Notes: a model not told the origin generated them from the letters alone. A DNA stretch of 36,285 nt from Chloroflexaceae bacterium (GCA_012031225.1 JAAUTZ010000035.1:1-36285); one strand, 5' to 3'; shown: positions 16,578 through 26,180, counted from the first letter of the stretch. Numbers and translations are program-made.

Positions 16578-17304
16578 CCTGCACGACCTGTACGGCTAGC
16601 CCCAAGCTGGCAAGCACCGCTTCGGCAAGGGCTAGCCCATCTGCCGCACACTGCCACCCGTGCGGTACTAGTGCATGCGCGGCGGGCGTGGGTGTGGCGA
16701 TCTTGGCGAGTAGCTCGCGGTGCGGCGTGGGGAGCAGCAGCGCGGGCAGCAGCCACTGCGCGGCAGTTAGGTCGTGCTGGATCGTCACGGGCGGCAAGCG
16801 CAACAGCGCGGCGTAGGCATACCCATAGAGCAGCGCATCGAGTTCGTCGAGCGGGCGCAACTGCCCCTTTGCCTGCACCTGCGCGTAGCTAGATCTGCCG
16901 CGCCCCTGCCGTCGCCGAATGATCCAGCCGGTAGCGACCTGCAACTGGAGCGGCTGATCGGGTGCGCTGGGGGCAAGCGGCGTGAGCGGCTCCCAATCCC
17001 GCAGGCGCGGCTCAAAGCGGCTGTAGCGATCCGTGCGGCTGATCCGTAGCGGGGCAGTGGGCGTGGCGGGCGGCACATGGGCTACATCGGGCAGTTCGGG
17101 CAAGCCCTCTACATAGTCAGCCAATGTCAGCACTGCAAAGCCCTGTAGCGCAAGCCGGGCAAGCATGCCCTCACGCCGCCAACTTGTCAGGCGGAAGAGC
17201 TTGCCGTCGAGTTCACCTTCGCCCTTGATGATCGGGCGCACACCCGCATTCCGCACGAGAAACACGTTGGGGCGAATCTCTTCCAGATCAATACGGGGTA
17301 CCAC
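16561..17304 (-). CDS. Conserved-looking hypothetical protein downstream of ruvC
   Basis: A 247-residue soluble protein with no signal peptide, membrane helix or family motif I recognise. It begins MVPRIDLEEIRPNVFLVRNAGVRPIIKGEGELDGKLFRLTSWRREGM and contains a basic segment (GWIIRRRQGRGRSSYAQVQ) in the middle. The second half is Leu/Ala-rich and probably helical. It starts 11 bases after the ruvC stop on the same strand, so it is probably co-transcribed with yebC and ruvC. That gives a weak hint of a nucleic-acid-related role; the product is unassigned. Confidence 0.65.
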   Translation of the reverse strand: MVPRIDLEEIRPNVFLVRNAGVRPIIKGEGELDGKLFRLTSWRREGMLARLALQGFAVLTLADYVEGLPELPDVAHVPPATPTAPLRISRTDRYSRFEPRLRDWEPLTPLAPSAPDQPLQLQVATGWIIRRRQGRGRSSYAQVQAKGQLRPLDELDALLYGYAYAALLRLPPVTIQHDLTAAQWLLPALLLPTPHRELLAKIATPTPAAHALVPHGWQCAADGLALAEAVLASLGLAVQVVQVTPHS

Positions 17305-17315
17305 AGGTGATCTCG

Positions 17316-17816
17316 TTAGCCCTCAGCCGCCTGCACCCGCGCCAGCATGGGGGCATTGTAGGCGTGGCACAGCGCAATCGCCAGCGCGTCGGCAACATCA
17401 TCGGGGCGCGGCGCAGTGGCGAGGTTCAGCGTCAGGCGCACCATCTCTTGCATCTGGCGTTTGTCCGCGCCGCCGTAGCCGACCACCGCCTGCTTGACGA
17501 CGAGTGGCTTGTACTCGAAGATTGGGATGCCCGCCTGCGCCAGCGTGAGCAGCACCACCCCCCGCGCCTGCCCCACCGCCAACGCGGTGGTCACATTGCG
17601 CGAGAAGAACAGCTCCTCGACGGCGGCGGCAGCGGGGCGGTGGTGCGCCAGCAGCACACTTAGCTCGCGGTGCAACACCAGCAATCGCTCAGGGGCGGGC
17701 TGCTTCGCTAGGGTGGTGATGGCCCCGTAGCCAACGGCGGTGGGGGTGCCCGCTCCGCTGTCGAGTACCCCCCAGCCCAGAATCGCCGTACCCGGATCAA
17801 TCCCGATGATCCGCAT
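17316..17816 (-). CDS. ruvC: Crossover junction endodeoxyribonuclease RuvC
   Basis: A 166-residue Holliday-junction resolvase. RuvC dimers cut four-way junctions brought by RuvAB. The acidic catalytic set is visible: D7 in GIDPGT, E67/E68 in VEELFF, and D139, D140 and D143 in PRPDDVADALAIAL. GYGGADKRQMQ is the DNA-contacting region. The start ATG overlaps the yebC stop by one base, indicating translational coupling, the classic yebC-ruvC arrangement. ruvA and ruvB are not in the window. Confidence 0.96.
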   Translation of the reverse strand: MRIIGIDPGTAILGWGVLDSGAGTPTAVGYGAITTLAKQPAPERLLVLHRELSVLLAHHRPAAAAVEELFFSRNVTTALAVGQARGVVLLTLAQAGIPIFEYKPLVVKQAVVGYGGADKRQMQEMVRLTLNLATAPRPDDVADALAIALCHAYNAPMLARVQAAEG

Positions 17817-18574
17817 CAGTCGAACTTACTCACAAGCTCGTCGGTAATTTCAAGGTTGCTGTAGACGCGCTGCACATCGTCAAGGTCTTCGAGCTTTTCC
17901 ATCAAGCGCAGCACCTTCAGGGCATCCTGCTCATCGGCGGGAGCGATCAAGGTGGTAGGGCGCATGGTCACTTCGGCATCCTTGATTGGCAGCCCTTGCT
18001 CCTCCAGTGCAATCCGCACCGCATTCAGATTGGCGTAGTCGGTGTAGATTTCGAGCAGTTCTTCGCCCGCCTCCACATCCTCTGCGCCTGCGTCAATCGC
18101 CTGTAGTGTCACCTCATCGGGATCGAGCCGAATGCTGTTCAGGTCAATCGTGATCAGCCCCTGTTGGCGGAACATCCAGCCCACCGAGCCGGGTTCACCG
18201 GGGCTGCCCCCATTTTTGTTCATCGTGGCGCGGACATCGGAACTGGTGCGGTTGCGGTTATCGGTGGCGGCTTCGATCAAGATCGCCACGCCGCCCGGCG
18301 CGTAGCCCTCATAGAACACCGTTTCTTCCATTGTGCCGTCGCTGCCTTTGCCCGTGCCCCGATCTACGGCGCGTTGGATGCTATCGAGCGGCATATTGTT
18401 TGCGCGGGCCTTGTCAATCGCCAGCCGCAAGCGGAAGTTCATTGTGGGATCGCCGCCACCTTCGCGGGCGGCAAGCGTAATATCGCGGGCAAGTTTGGTG
18501 AATACTTGACCCCGCTTCTGATCAGCGGCTCCTTTCGAGCGGCGGATCGTATGCCATTTGGAATGCCCAGACAT
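17816..18574 (-). CDS. YebC/PmpR family regulatory protein
   Basis: A 252-residue cytosolic protein of the TACO1/YebC family. [32 protein letters not shown] at the start, [40 protein letters not shown] and [19 protein letters not shown] are diagnostic. The ATG at 18574 is chosen over an upstream in-frame ATG at 18637 because the conserved MSGHSKW starts there and GGAGAA lies just before it. Family members have been described as DNA-binding regulators and, for the mitochondrial TACO1 branch, as translation activators. First gene of the yebC-ruvC run. Confidence 0.95.
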   Translation of the reverse strand: MSGHSKWHTIRRSKGAADQKRGQVFTKLARDITLAAREGGGDPTMNFRLRLAIDKARANNMPLDSIQRAVDRGTGKGSDGTMEETVFYEGYAPGGVAILIEAATDNRNRTSSDVRATMNKNGGSPGEPGSVGWMFRQQGLITIDLNSIRLDPDEVTLQAIDAGAEDVEAGEELLEIYTDYANLNAVRIALEEQGLPIKDAEVTMRPTTLIAPADEQDALKVLRLMEKLEDLDDVQRVYSNLEITDELVSKFD

Positions 18575-18637
18575 AACCCGTTCTCCTAATCCTGTTGCTC
18601 TTGCTTCGGTGTGTGCCGTAGCGCACAACCTCTCCAT

Positions 18638-18646
18638 ATTATAGCA
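18638..18646 (-). promoter_or_regulatory. Extended -10 promoter for the yebC-ruvC run
   Basis: On the minus strand TGC precedes a perfect TATAAT (18638-18643). No -35 match is visible at 17 bp. The start would be near 18631, about 57 bases before yebC. On the other strand of this 232-bp divergent gap, TTGACT near 18735 is a weak -35 candidate for accA without a good -10. Confidence 0.6.
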
Positions 18647-18806
18647 GATTGCCAGTCGGCGGGGCGATGCCCCACTCGCTGATGCTAGGATATTTTTTAC
18701 TTCAACTATTCACCAAAGTGGCAAAGTATGTTACCATTGACTCAGCGCAGAATACGCACGCAATATGCGACAGTGTTGTTAATCAAATGCATGGGATAGC
18801 AAAATT

Positions 18807-19703
18807 ATGAACTTGACAGGGCATGAAACGTACAGCCGCGAATTGACGGCATGGGATCGAGTGTTGCGGGCACGTCACCCCGAACGCCCGCGCACGCTGG
18901 ATTATGCACGGGCGATTATGGATGATTTCGTGGAATTGCATGGTGATCGGCGATTTGGCGATGACCCCGCATTGATCGCGGGTATTGCCGCCTTTGAAGG
19001 GCAAACAGTAGCCATTGTGGGGCATCAGAAGGGGCGCGACACCCGCGAGAATGTGCGCCGCAACTTTGGCATGCCGCACCCCGAAGGCTACCGCAAGGCG
19101 CAGCGCATCTTTCAGCACGCCGCGAAATTTGGCTTTCCGTTGATCTGCTTCATTGATACGCCGGGAGCCAATCCCAATAAGGACTCGGAGGAGCGCGGGC
19201 AAGCCAATGCGATTGCGGAGAACATTCTGATTATGGCCGATTTGCCCGTGCCGATCATCGCTGTCGTCATTGGTGAAGGCGGCAGTGGCGGCGCACTGGC
19301 GATAGGTGTAGCGGATCGGCTGCTGATGCTGGAGAACTCGATCTACTCGGTGGCTTCCCCCGAAGCGGCAGCATCCATTCTGTGGCGCGATGCGTCGAAG
19401 GCATCTGAAGCGGCGCGGGCGATGCGGATTACCGCGCCTGAGCTGCATCAAATGGGCATTGTGGATGGCATCATTAGCGAGCCAGATGAGGGCGCACACA
19501 CCGACAATATCGCCACGCTGGCCCATGTGCGGGTGGCGTTGCGGGCTGCCCTGAACGAGCTACGGGGGCTGAGCACGGCTGCGCTGTTGCAGCAACGCTA
19601 CGCCAAGTATCGGGCGATTGGCTCCTACCAAGAAGCTGCGGTACACCAGCTCGAGCCAGTGGCAGCGCACCAGAACGGGCACGCTGCCAACACCAATGCT
19701 TAA
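18807..19703 (+). CDS. accA: Acetyl-CoA carboxylase carboxyltransferase subunit alpha
   Basis: A 298-residue subunit that, with AccD, transfers CO2 from carboxybiotin to acetyl-CoA to make malonyl-CoA. ARHPERPRTLDYARAIMDDFVELHGDRRFGDDPALIAGIA is the conserved N-terminal region. RRNFGMPHPEGYRKAQRIFQHA and FIDTPGANPNKDSEERGQ form the crotonase-fold core, and VIGEGGSGGALAIGVADRLLMLENSIYSVASPEAAASILW is the acyl-CoA site. In phototrophic Chloroflexota malonyl-CoA also feeds the 3-hydroxypropionate pathway; relevance here is inferred. accD is absent. It is convergent with accB. Confidence 0.96.
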   Translation: MNLTGHETYSRELTAWDRVLRARHPERPRTLDYARAIMDDFVELHGDRRFGDDPALIAGIAAFEGQTVAIVGHQKGRDTRENVRRNFGMPHPEGYRKAQRIFQHAAKFGFPLICFIDTPGANPNKDSEERGQANAIAENILIMADLPVPIIAVVIGEGGSGGALAIGVADRLLMLENSIYSVASPEAAASILWRDASKASEAARAMRITAPELHQMGIVDGIISEPDEGAHTDNIATLAHVRVALRAALNELRGLSTAALLQQRYAKYRAIGSYQEAAVHQLEPVAAHQNGHAANTNA

Positions 19704-19729
19704 AAAGCAGACCCTTGCGGGGATGAGAT

Positions 19730-20293
19730 TTAGAGCGGCTCGATGATGAGCAACGGCTGCCCGTACTCAATCGGCTGGCCATCCTTGACCAGCACGCGGG
19801 TCACACGTCCGTCTACGTCGCTCTCGATCTCATTCATGATCTTCATGGCTTCGATGATGCAGACCACATCACCGGCATAGACCTCATCGCCCTCTTTGGC
19901 GAACGCTGGGTCCTTGGGTGAAGGTGCGGAGTAGAATGTGCCCACCATCGGGGCTTTCAGGGCGTGGGTCATTTCGTGGTGAGTCAGTTCTTGCCCTTGC
20001 GCGTGGTGTGCGCCAGCCGTGTGGTGAATCACTGTGTCTGCCTCGCTGTGGACGGGCGCAACGACTGCGGGCGGGGGCGGGGTGTAGATCGGGGCGGTTG
20101 CCTGCATCGGCGCAAAGTGCGCCGCAGGCATCATCATGGTAGGCGTACCGCGTTTGATGTGGAGCTTGTTGCCACTCCGCTCAATCGTGATTTCACTCAC
20201 GTCAGAGCCTTCAACAAGCTGTAGGAGATCGCGGATTTCGGCTATACTAAAACTATCCGTCTCTGATGTGGAAGGCACTATTTCGTCGCTCAT
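19730..20293 (-). CDS. accB: Biotin carboxyl carrier protein of acetyl-CoA carboxylase
   Basis: A 187-residue carrier. The biotinyl domain at the C-terminus ([22 protein letters not shown]...) has the biotin-attachment motif [11 protein letters not shown] and ends [10 protein letters not shown]. The N-terminal part ([33 protein letters not shown]) is the usual AccB start, and the middle is a Pro/Ala/His-rich swinging linker. AAGGAG precedes the ATG by 10 bases. Unusually it is divergent from accC, not followed by it, with a 109-bp gap that must carry both promoters. Confidence 0.96.
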   Translation of the reverse strand: MSDEIVPSTSETDSFSIAEIRDLLQLVEGSDVSEITIERSGNKLHIKRGTPTMMMPAAHFAPMQATAPIYTPPPPAVVAPVHSEADTVIHHTAGAHHAQGQELTHHEMTHALKAPMVGTFYSAPSPKDPAFAKEGDEVYAGDVVCIIEAMKIMNEIESDVDGRVTRVLVKDGQPIEYGQPLLIIEPL

Positions 20294-20402
20294 GGTGGCA
20301 ATTCTCCTTTATTACAAGCTACCTTTCTTGCTATTGTAACATGAGCGCGGGAACTTGCGAACAGCAGCAGATGTTGGACAAAAGCAAAAGGATGATGCAG
20401 AA

Positions 20403-21761
20403 ATGTTGAAAAAAGTGTTAGTTGCGAATCGGGGTGAGATTGCCCTACGGATCGTGCGGGCGTGCCGCGATCTTGGGATCAAGGCGGTGGTGGCCTACAG
20501 TGAAGCTGATCAGGACTCGCTCGCGGTGCGGGTCGCTGATGAAGCGGTGTGCATTGGCCCCGCTACCCCGTCGCGTTCGTATCTCAATCCGGCGAGCTTG
20601 ATCTCCGCCGCAGTCATTACCGGCTGCGATGCGGTGCATCCGGGCTACGGCTTTCTAGCTGAGAATGCCTACTTCTCCGAGATTGTCGCGGAGTGTGGGC
20701 TGAAGTTTGTCGGCCCTCACGCCAACGCGATCCGGATGATGGGCGACAAAGCCTCTGGGCGGGCGACGATGCAAGCTGCTGGGGTACCGATTGTGCCCGG
20801 CTCGGATGGGAACTTAATCAATACGGAACATACGATTGAGATGGCCCGTAAAATCGGTTATCCGGTGATGCTCAAGCCAAGCGGCGGCGGTGGTGGGCGT
20901 GGCATGCGGGTGGCATTCAATGAGAGTGAATTGGTCAAGGGCTACCAGACCGCCCGGGCTGAAGCGGAAGCCGCCTTTGGGCGCGGCGACTTGCTGATGG
21001 AGAAGTATCTGCCGCGCATCCGCCACGTCGAGATACAGGTGCTGGGGGATAACTACGGCAACCTGATCCATCTCGGTGAGCGCGATTGCTCAGCCCAGCG
21101 GCGCCACCAGAAGATTGTCGAGGAGTCCCCGTCGCCCGGCATCACCGCCGAAATCCGCGAGAAGATGGGGCGCGATGCGACCCGCGGGGTGAGTGCGATC
21201 AACTACAACAATGCGGGCACGCTAGAGTTTCTGGTAGATCCCGATGGCAACTACTACTTTATCGAGATGAATACCCGCGTGCAAGTGGAGCATCCTGTGA
21301 CCGAATTGGTGTCGGGTGTAGATATTGTCAAGTGGCAGCTGCTGATCGCTGGGGGCGAACCCCTGAGTATCCGGCAGGAGGATGTGAAGCTGCAAGGGCA
21401 TGCGATAGAGTGCCGCATCAATGCCGAAGATCCTGAACGCGACTTCCTGCCGGTGGCGGGCAAGATTGACTTCTACCTGCCCCCCGGCGGGCCCGGCGTG
21501 CGTGTGGATAGCCATATGTATACGGGTTATGTGCCGCCGCGCTCGTATGACTCGCTACTGGGCAAAATTATTACGTGGGGTCAGGATCGGGATGAAGCGG
21601 TAGCCCGTATGCAGCGAGCCTTGCAAGAGACGATTGTTGCGGGGCTGAAGACAACAATCCCGTTCCAGATCGCAATGTTCAACGATCCGGTCTTTCGCTC
21701 CGGCGACATTTCGACGCGCTATGTGGCGGAGATGATGGAACGCTGGAAAGCCGCTGCCTAA
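20403..21761 (+). CDS. accC: Biotin carboxylase
   Basis: A 452-residue ATP-grasp enzyme that carboxylates the biotin of AccB using ATP and bicarbonate. MLKKVLVANRGEIALRIVRACRDLG is the conserved start, so the ATG at 20403 (after AAAAGGA) is preferred to an in-frame ATG at 20355. The glycine-rich ATP loop KPSGGGGGRGM, the FGRGDLLMEKYLPRIRHVEIQVLGD segment and the active-site stretch EMNTRVQVEHPVTE are present. Length is normal. Divergent from accB. Confidence 0.96.
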   Translation: MLKKVLVANRGEIALRIVRACRDLGIKAVVAYSEADQDSLAVRVADEAVCIGPATPSRSYLNPASLISAAVITGCDAVHPGYGFLAENAYFSEIVAECGLKFVGPHANAIRMMGDKASGRATMQAAGVPIVPGSDGNLINTEHTIEMARKIGYPVMLKPSGGGGGRGMRVAFNESELVKGYQTARAEAEAAFGRGDLLMEKYLPRIRHVEIQVLGDNYGNLIHLGERDCSAQRRHQKIVEESPSPGITAEIREKMGRDATRGVSAINYNNAGTLEFLVDPDGNYYFIEMNTRVQVEHPVTELVSGVDIVKWQLLIAGGEPLSIRQEDVKLQGHAIECRINAEDPERDFLPVAGKIDFYLPPGGPGVRVDSHMYTGYVPPRSYDSLLGKIITWGQDRDEAVARMQRALQETIVAGLKTTIPFQIAMFNDPVFRSGDISTRYVAEMMERWKAAA

Positions 21762-21836
21762 TACCCTCGCCAGCCCATCCGCGTCTGATCCGATAGCATT
21801 GGTGGGCCGTGAAATAGTGCAATGAGGAGGTCTCTG

Positions 21837-22739
21837 TTGGAATTGATTCCGATTGATGCCCATATCACGGGCATAGATCACAATCTGATTGCCCGCCCCG
21901 GTGTGGGCATGGTGTTTGTAGTGCAGGGCGACGATGTGGCAATTATTGAGACGGGTGCGTCGCCCACCGTGCCCGATACGCTCGCCGGGTTGGAGCGGAT
22001 GGGGATTGCCCGCGACGCGGTGCGTCACATCCTCTGCACCCACGTCCATATGGATCACGCGGGCGGGGCGGGCTTCCTTGCCGAAGCTCTGCCGAATGCG
22101 ACAGTCTACATCAACAGTATGACGGGCCCCCACTTGGTTGATCCATCGCGCTTGATTCCAAGCGTGGAGCGGGCCGTAGGCCCAGAGGCGTGGCCCCATC
22201 ACGGGACGGTGCAGCCGCTTGATCCGGCTCGCTTGCTGCCCGCTGAGAACCTGCACCTCGATCTAGGGCAGGGCGTGATCCTTGAAGCAGTGCCCACACC
22301 GGGCCACTCTGCCGATCATATTGCTTATTGGGATCGCAAGAGCGGCGGCATGTTCATTGGCGATGGCACGAGTGTCTCGATGCCCCGCCTGAAGCTGACC
22401 TTCCCCGTTGCACCGCCGCCCGGCTACAACCGCGACGAGCACCTTGCAACGGTGGCGCGTCTGCGTCAGCTCGACATTAGCCGCTTCTACATCACCCACT
22501 TCGGCGTATACGAAGATGTTGCGGGGTTGCTGGATGCTACCGAGACGAAGCTCGCCGAGCTGTACGATCTGGTGTGTGCTGCACTAGACAGTGAGCAGAT
22601 TGACGTGCCTGCGCTGTCGCGCCAATGGTTGCCCTATGATCCGGCTGATCCCGACTCGCTGATTGCCCGTTCGTGGGGCGAGATGAGCGTGAACGGCATG
22701 CTGCGCTACGAGCGCAAGCGGCGCGAAAAAGCCGCCTAG
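21837..22739 (+). CDS. MBL-fold metallo-hydrolase
   Basis: A metallo-beta-lactamase-fold hydrolase of about 300 residues. The zinc motif HVHMDHAGG, the following TPGHSADHIAYW and a later ITHFGVYED histidine supply the usual metal ligands. I place the start at TTG 21837 because GAGGAGG lies 6 bases before it; an in-frame ATG at 21822 would put that Shine-Dalgarno inside the gene. Glyoxalase-II-like, lactonase and persulfide dioxygenase relatives are all possible and the substrate cannot be named. It starts 75 bases after accC and converges on leuB with only 2 bases between stops. Confidence 0.85.
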   Translation: MELIPIDAHITGIDHNLIARPGVGMVFVVQGDDVAIIETGASPTVPDTLAGLERMGIARDAVRHILCTHVHMDHAGGAGFLAEALPNATVYINSMTGPHLVDPSRLIPSVERAVGPEAWPHHGTVQPLDPARLLPAENLHLDLGQGVILEAVPTPGHSADHIAYWDRKSGGMFIGDGTSVSMPRLKLTFPVAPPPGYNRDEHLATVARLRQLDISRFYITHFGVYEDVAGLLDATETKLAELYDLVCAALDSEQIDVPALSRQWLPYDPADPDSLIARSWGEMSVNGMLRYERKRREKAA

Positions 22740-22741
22740 TG

Positions 22742-23839
22742 CTACGCGGCCAGTAGCTGCTGTACCACCGCATCCCCGACGGCTGCCGTGCCATAGACCT
22801 GCTGCCCAGCGGCGGCAACATCGCCCGTGACGATGCCTGCCGCTAGGGTCGCCTGCACAGCCTGCTCGACGGCGGTGGCTTCGGCTTCGAGCTGAAGCGA
22901 ATAGCGCAGCAACAGGGCAACACTGAGCAGGGTTGCTAATGGATTCGCTTTGCCTTGTCCGGCAATATCGGGGGCACTGCCGTGAATCGGCTCATACAGC
23001 CCCATGCGCGTGGTAGCTCCGGCGGCGGCGACTCCTAGTGAGGCACTCGGCAGCATCCCCATCGAGCCAGCCAGCATCGAGGCTTCGTCGGTCAGAATAT
23101 CCCCAAACATATTCTCGGTGACAATCACATCGAAGTCGGCGGGGCGGCGCAGCAGGTGCATCGCACAGGCATCTACCAGCATCGTCTCGAACTGGACATC
23201 GGGGAACTCCTGCTGCATCAGGCGCGTGGTGTGGCTGCGCCAGAGGCGGCTCGTCTCCAGCACATTGGCTTTGTCCACCAGCGTCAGCTTGCCGCGCCGC
23301 GTGCGGGCTGCTTCTGCCGAAACGCGCACAATGCGCTCAATCTCGGCTTGCGTGTACAGGCACAGATCGCTCGCCCACTCGCCGTCGGTGGTGCGTTCGC
23401 GGCGTTTCTCGCCAAAGTAGATGCCCCCCGTCAACTCGCGCACCACCAGCATATCTACGCCTTCCAGCCGTTCGGGGCGCAACGGCGAACTGTGCATCAG
23501 CAGCGGGTGGATCGTGACTGGGCGCAGATTCGCAAACAGCCCCAGTGCCTTGCGAATCCCAAGCAAGCCCTGTTCGGGGCGCACCTCCGCATTCGGGTTA
23601 TCCCACTGCGGCCCGCCCACCGCACCCAGCAGCACTGCATCACTCTGCTGGCAAAGCTGGAGCGTGGCATCTGGCAGGGGTACGCCGGTCTCATCTATCG
23701 CAATGCCGCCGATCAGCCCGTGCTGGAGGGTGAAGCGATGCCCGAAGCGTTCGGCGATGGCGGCGAGCAGCTGCTCGGCTTCCGTCGTCACTTCAGGCCC
23801 GATGCCGTCGCCGGGCAGAATGGCAATCTGAACATCCAT
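22742..23839 (-). CDS. leuB: 3-isopropylmalate dehydrogenase
   Basis: A 365-residue NAD-dependent decarboxylating dehydrogenase of leucine synthesis. [34 protein letters not shown] and [26 protein letters not shown] are LeuB signatures. [20 protein letters not shown] forms the NAD site, with the HGSAPDI typical of IPMDH rather than isocitrate dehydrogenase. AAAGGAG lies 9 bases before the ATG. It follows bcp on the same strand by 36 bases, so co-transcription is likely. Other leu genes are not nearby. Confidence 0.95.
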   Translation of the reverse strand: MDVQIAILPGDGIGPEVTTEAEQLLAAIAERFGHRFTLQHGLIGGIAIDETGVPLPDATLQLCQQSDAVLLGAVGGPQWDNPNAEVRPEQGLLGIRKALGLFANLRPVTIHPLLMHSSPLRPERLEGVDMLVVRELTGGIYFGEKRRERTTDGEWASDLCLYTQAEIERIVRVSAEAARTRRGKLTLVDKANVLETSRLWRSHTTRLMQQEFPDVQFETMLVDACAMHLLRRPADFDVIVTENMFGDILTDEASMLAGSMGMLPSASLGVAAAGATTRMGLYEPIHGSAPDIAGQGKANPLATLLSVALLLRYSLQLEAEATAVEQAVQATLAAGIVTGDVAAAGQQVYGTAAVGDAVVQQLLAA

Positions 23840-23875
23840 CGTGATCTACTCCTTTGTTCTCGATTCTGGATCGCC

Positions 23876-24349
23876 CTAGCCAAGTGTCGTGAGGGCGTAG
23901 CTGACGCTATCTTTGGGGCTGACCTTGAGCCGCACATCGGCAAGGTTGCCATTCTCATCCACCACAAAATGGCTTCGCACAATGCCCATATAGGTTTTGC
24001 CGTACATCTTTTTCTCGCCCCACACACCATACAATGTGGCGACGGTATGATCTTCATCAGCGAGCAACAGGAAGGGCAGATCGTACTTCGTCTTAAACTT
24101 TTGGTGCGAATTGATCCCATCAGGGCTGATGCCCAACACCACCGCATTGCGCTCGCTGATCTGCGGGTAGGCATCGCGGAAGCCGCACGCTTGGGTGGTG
24201 CAGCCACTCGTATCATCTTTGGGGTAGAAATAGATAATCACCTTTTTACCACGAAAATCAGAAAGGCGCACGGTTTCGCCAGTATCGGCGGGCAAGGCAA
24301 AATCAGGAGCCAATGCGCCCACCTGCAACGGGGTTGCTGGTTCACTCAT
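23876..24349 (-). CDS. bcp: Thioredoxin-dependent peroxiredoxin of the Bcp/PrxQ type
   Basis: A 157-residue cytosolic peroxidase that reduces H2O2 and organic peroxides. GALAPDFALPADTGETVRLSDFRGKKVIIYFYPKDDTSGCTTQACGFRD carries the peroxidatic Cys (C50) and the resolving Cys (C55) five residues later, as in atypical two-Cys Bcp proteins. GISPDG and the later RSHFVVDENG are also typical. Upstream of leuB in the same direction. Confidence 0.93.
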   Translation of the reverse strand: MSEPATPLQVGALAPDFALPADTGETVRLSDFRGKKVIIYFYPKDDTSGCTTQACGFRDAYPQISERNAVVLGISPDGINSHQKFKTKYDLPFLLLADEDHTVATLYGVWGEKKMYGKTYMGIVRSHFVVDENGNLADVRLKVSPKDSVSYALTTLG

Positions 24350-24470
24350 ACAGTTGCGGTTCTCCTATCTGCGACACAAACGGGTATCAGTATATCATTA
24401 GATCATCAGATCATCGTGTAGGTATTGTACCGCATGCCGCCCGCGCCGTGCAGCCTGAATCGCGGGTTCG

Positions 24471-24479
24471 TGGTAGAAT
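24471..24479 (+). promoter_or_regulatory. Extended -10 upstream of the CrtI-type gene
   Basis: TGG followed by TAGAAT (24474-24479), an extended -10 with one mismatch, about 75 bases before the start codon. No clear -35. Confidence 0.4.
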
Positions 24480-24552
24480 CCGAAGGAGAGCAGCAGAGAG
24501 CAAGACTGTGCATGTGAACGACACAACTGAGAGCTAGATTGAGAGAACCTGC

Positions 24553-26073
24553 ATGACGAAACGAATCCTTGTGATTGGCGCGGGCCCCGGCGGCATGGCA
24601 ACTGCTATGCGCCTTGCCCACAAAGGCTACGCCGTCGAACTGTTTGAAGCCGAAGATCGCGTCGGTGGGCGAATGCGCGGCTTTACGCTCGGCGATTACG
24701 CCTTTGACACGGGCCCCACCATCCTGCAAGTGCCGCGTGTCTACGAAGAACTGTTCAACGAAGTCGGGCTGAATTTCACCGATTATATGCGTCTGTTGCG
24801 CCTTGATCCGAATACGCGCCTGCGTTTCTGGGATGATACCGTGCTCGACCTGACCTCGAACATCCCTGCTTTCAAGCAGCAACTCGCCGCGCTGCGCCCC
24901 GATCTGCCGGATGCCTTTGAACGCTGGTACGTCGAACACATCCGCAAAGAGGTGGTTGGCTATGCGCCTTATCTCGGCACGCCGGTGCGCCCCGTATTCG
25001 ACTACCTGCGCCCTTCCGAACTAGCGGCGGCATTGCCTTTCCGCCCATGGGAGACGCTCTACGATCACTACTGGCGGCACTTCCAAGATGAGCGCATGGT
25101 CTACGGGCTGAGCTATCCCGCGAAGTATCTGGGCATGCACCCCGCCGCCTGTTCGAGCGTCTTTAGCCTGATCGCCTTCCTCGAATTTGAGTATGGCATC
25201 TGGCATCCCGAAGGGGGGTTCCGGGCACTGGCGCAGGCACTGGGCAAAGCGGCAGCAGACTTGGGCGTACAGATCCACCTGAACACACCCGTCAAGCAGG
25301 TCTGGCTGGAAGGGCGCACTGTGCGCGGCGTGGAGCTAGCCAGTGGCGAGCGCATTGCCGCCGATGCGGTGGTGGTCAATGCCGACTTTGGCTATGCCCA
25401 GCAGCAGCTGCTCCCGCCGCAGGCGCGGGGGCGCTACACCGATCAGAAGCTCAAGCGCATGAACTTCTCGTGTTCGACGTACATGCTCTATCTCGGTGTG
25501 GATCGCCGCTACGAAGGGTTGCCGCACCACCAGCTCTACCTGTCCGAGCATATTCGCAAGCGCGAACGCCCCTACGTGGATGACTCGGCACTGGATGAAA
25601 CCAACCCATCGTTCTATGTATGCAACCCGACCTTGATTGATCCGAGCAATGCACCCGCTGGGCATAGCACCTTGTTCATCCTTGTGCCGATTCCCAACAC
25701 CTCCTACAATGTGGATTGGGATGCGAAGCAGGCGAGCTACCGCGACCTGATTCTGGATCGCCTACCGTTGCTCGGCTTCGACCATGTGCGCGATCATATT
25801 GTCGCGGAGGAGTGCTATACGGCGGTGACGTGGGAGCAGGAGTATCGCACCTATCTTGGCGCAGTGTTCAATCTAGGGCACGATTGGGCGCAGCTTGGCC
25901 CGCTGCGCCCGCACATTCGCGCTGACCACACCCGCGGGCTGTATTGGATTGGGGGGGCGGTGCATCCGGGCAGCGGGCTAATGACCATCCTCGAAGCTGC
26001 CCGCAGTGCAACCACCTTCATCACCGAAGACCTGCCCATCGCGCAGCCGATGGCGGCAGTGGCTCTGCCTTAG
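24553..26073 (+). CDS. Phytoene desaturase family oxidoreductase (CrtI type)
   Basis: A 506-residue FAD enzyme of carotenoid synthesis. The dinucleotide-binding VIGAGPGGMATAMRLAHKGYAVELFEAEDRVGGRM is at the N-terminus. YAFDTGPTILQVPRVYEELF and GGFRALAQALGKAAADLGVQIHLNTPVKQVW are family features. GLYWIGGAVHPGSGLMTILEAARSA is the C-terminal FAD signature. CrtI enzymes desaturate phytoene toward neurosporene or lycopene; close relatives desaturate or oxidise other carotenoids, so the exact step is not fixed. It stands alone, ending at a hairpin at 26096-26137. It fits a pigmented, possibly phototrophic host. Confidence 0.88.
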   Translation: MTKRILVIGAGPGGMATAMRLAHKGYAVELFEAEDRVGGRMRGFTLGDYAFDTGPTILQVPRVYEELFNEVGLNFTDYMRLLRLDPNTRLRFWDDTVLDLTSNIPAFKQQLAALRPDLPDAFERWYVEHIRKEVVGYAPYLGTPVRPVFDYLRPSELAAALPFRPWETLYDHYWRHFQDERMVYGLSYPAKYLGMHPAACSSVFSLIAFLEFEYGIWHPEGGFRALAQALGKAAADLGVQIHLNTPVKQVWLEGRTVRGVELASGERIAADAVVVNADFGYAQQQLLPPQARGRYTDQKLKRMNFSCSTYMLYLGVDRRYEGLPHHQLYLSEHIRKRERPYVDDSALDETNPSFYVCNPTLIDPSNAPAGHSTLFILVPIPNTSYNVDWDAKQASYRDLILDRLPLLGFDHVRDHIVAEECYTAVTWEQEYRTYLGAVFNLGHDWAQLGPLRPHIRADHTRGLYWIGGAVHPGSGLMTILEAARSATTFITEDLPIAQPMAAVALP

Positions 26074-26095
26074 CCGCCGAAGATGGATACCGGCG

Positions 26096-26137
26096 GGCAA
26101 CCACGCGCCTATGGAGCAATGGATCTGCGTGGTTGCC
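26096..26137 (+). terminator. Hairpin downstream of the CrtI-type gene
   Basis: GGCAACCACGC (26096-26106) pairs perfectly with GCGTGGTTGCC (26127-26137) around 20 bases. It lies 22 bases after the stop and just before the infC promoter. No T tract follows. Confidence 0.6.
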
Positions 26138-26151
26138 ACCGTGCCGCTAGG

Positions 26152-26180
26152 TTGACGAAATCGCCTGCGCCCGCTATACT
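26152..26180 (+). promoter_or_regulatory. Sigma70-type promoter for the infC operon
   Basis: TTGACG (26152-26157), exactly 17 bases, then TATACT (26175-26180). Start predicted near 26187, giving a leader of about 138 bases before infC. Confidence 0.8.

Noticed and set aside
23156-24421. 421-codon plus-strand open frame across leuB and bcp
   Set aside because: It is the antisense shadow of two well-conserved genes, and it crosses their intergenic gap with no ribosome site or recognisable domain.
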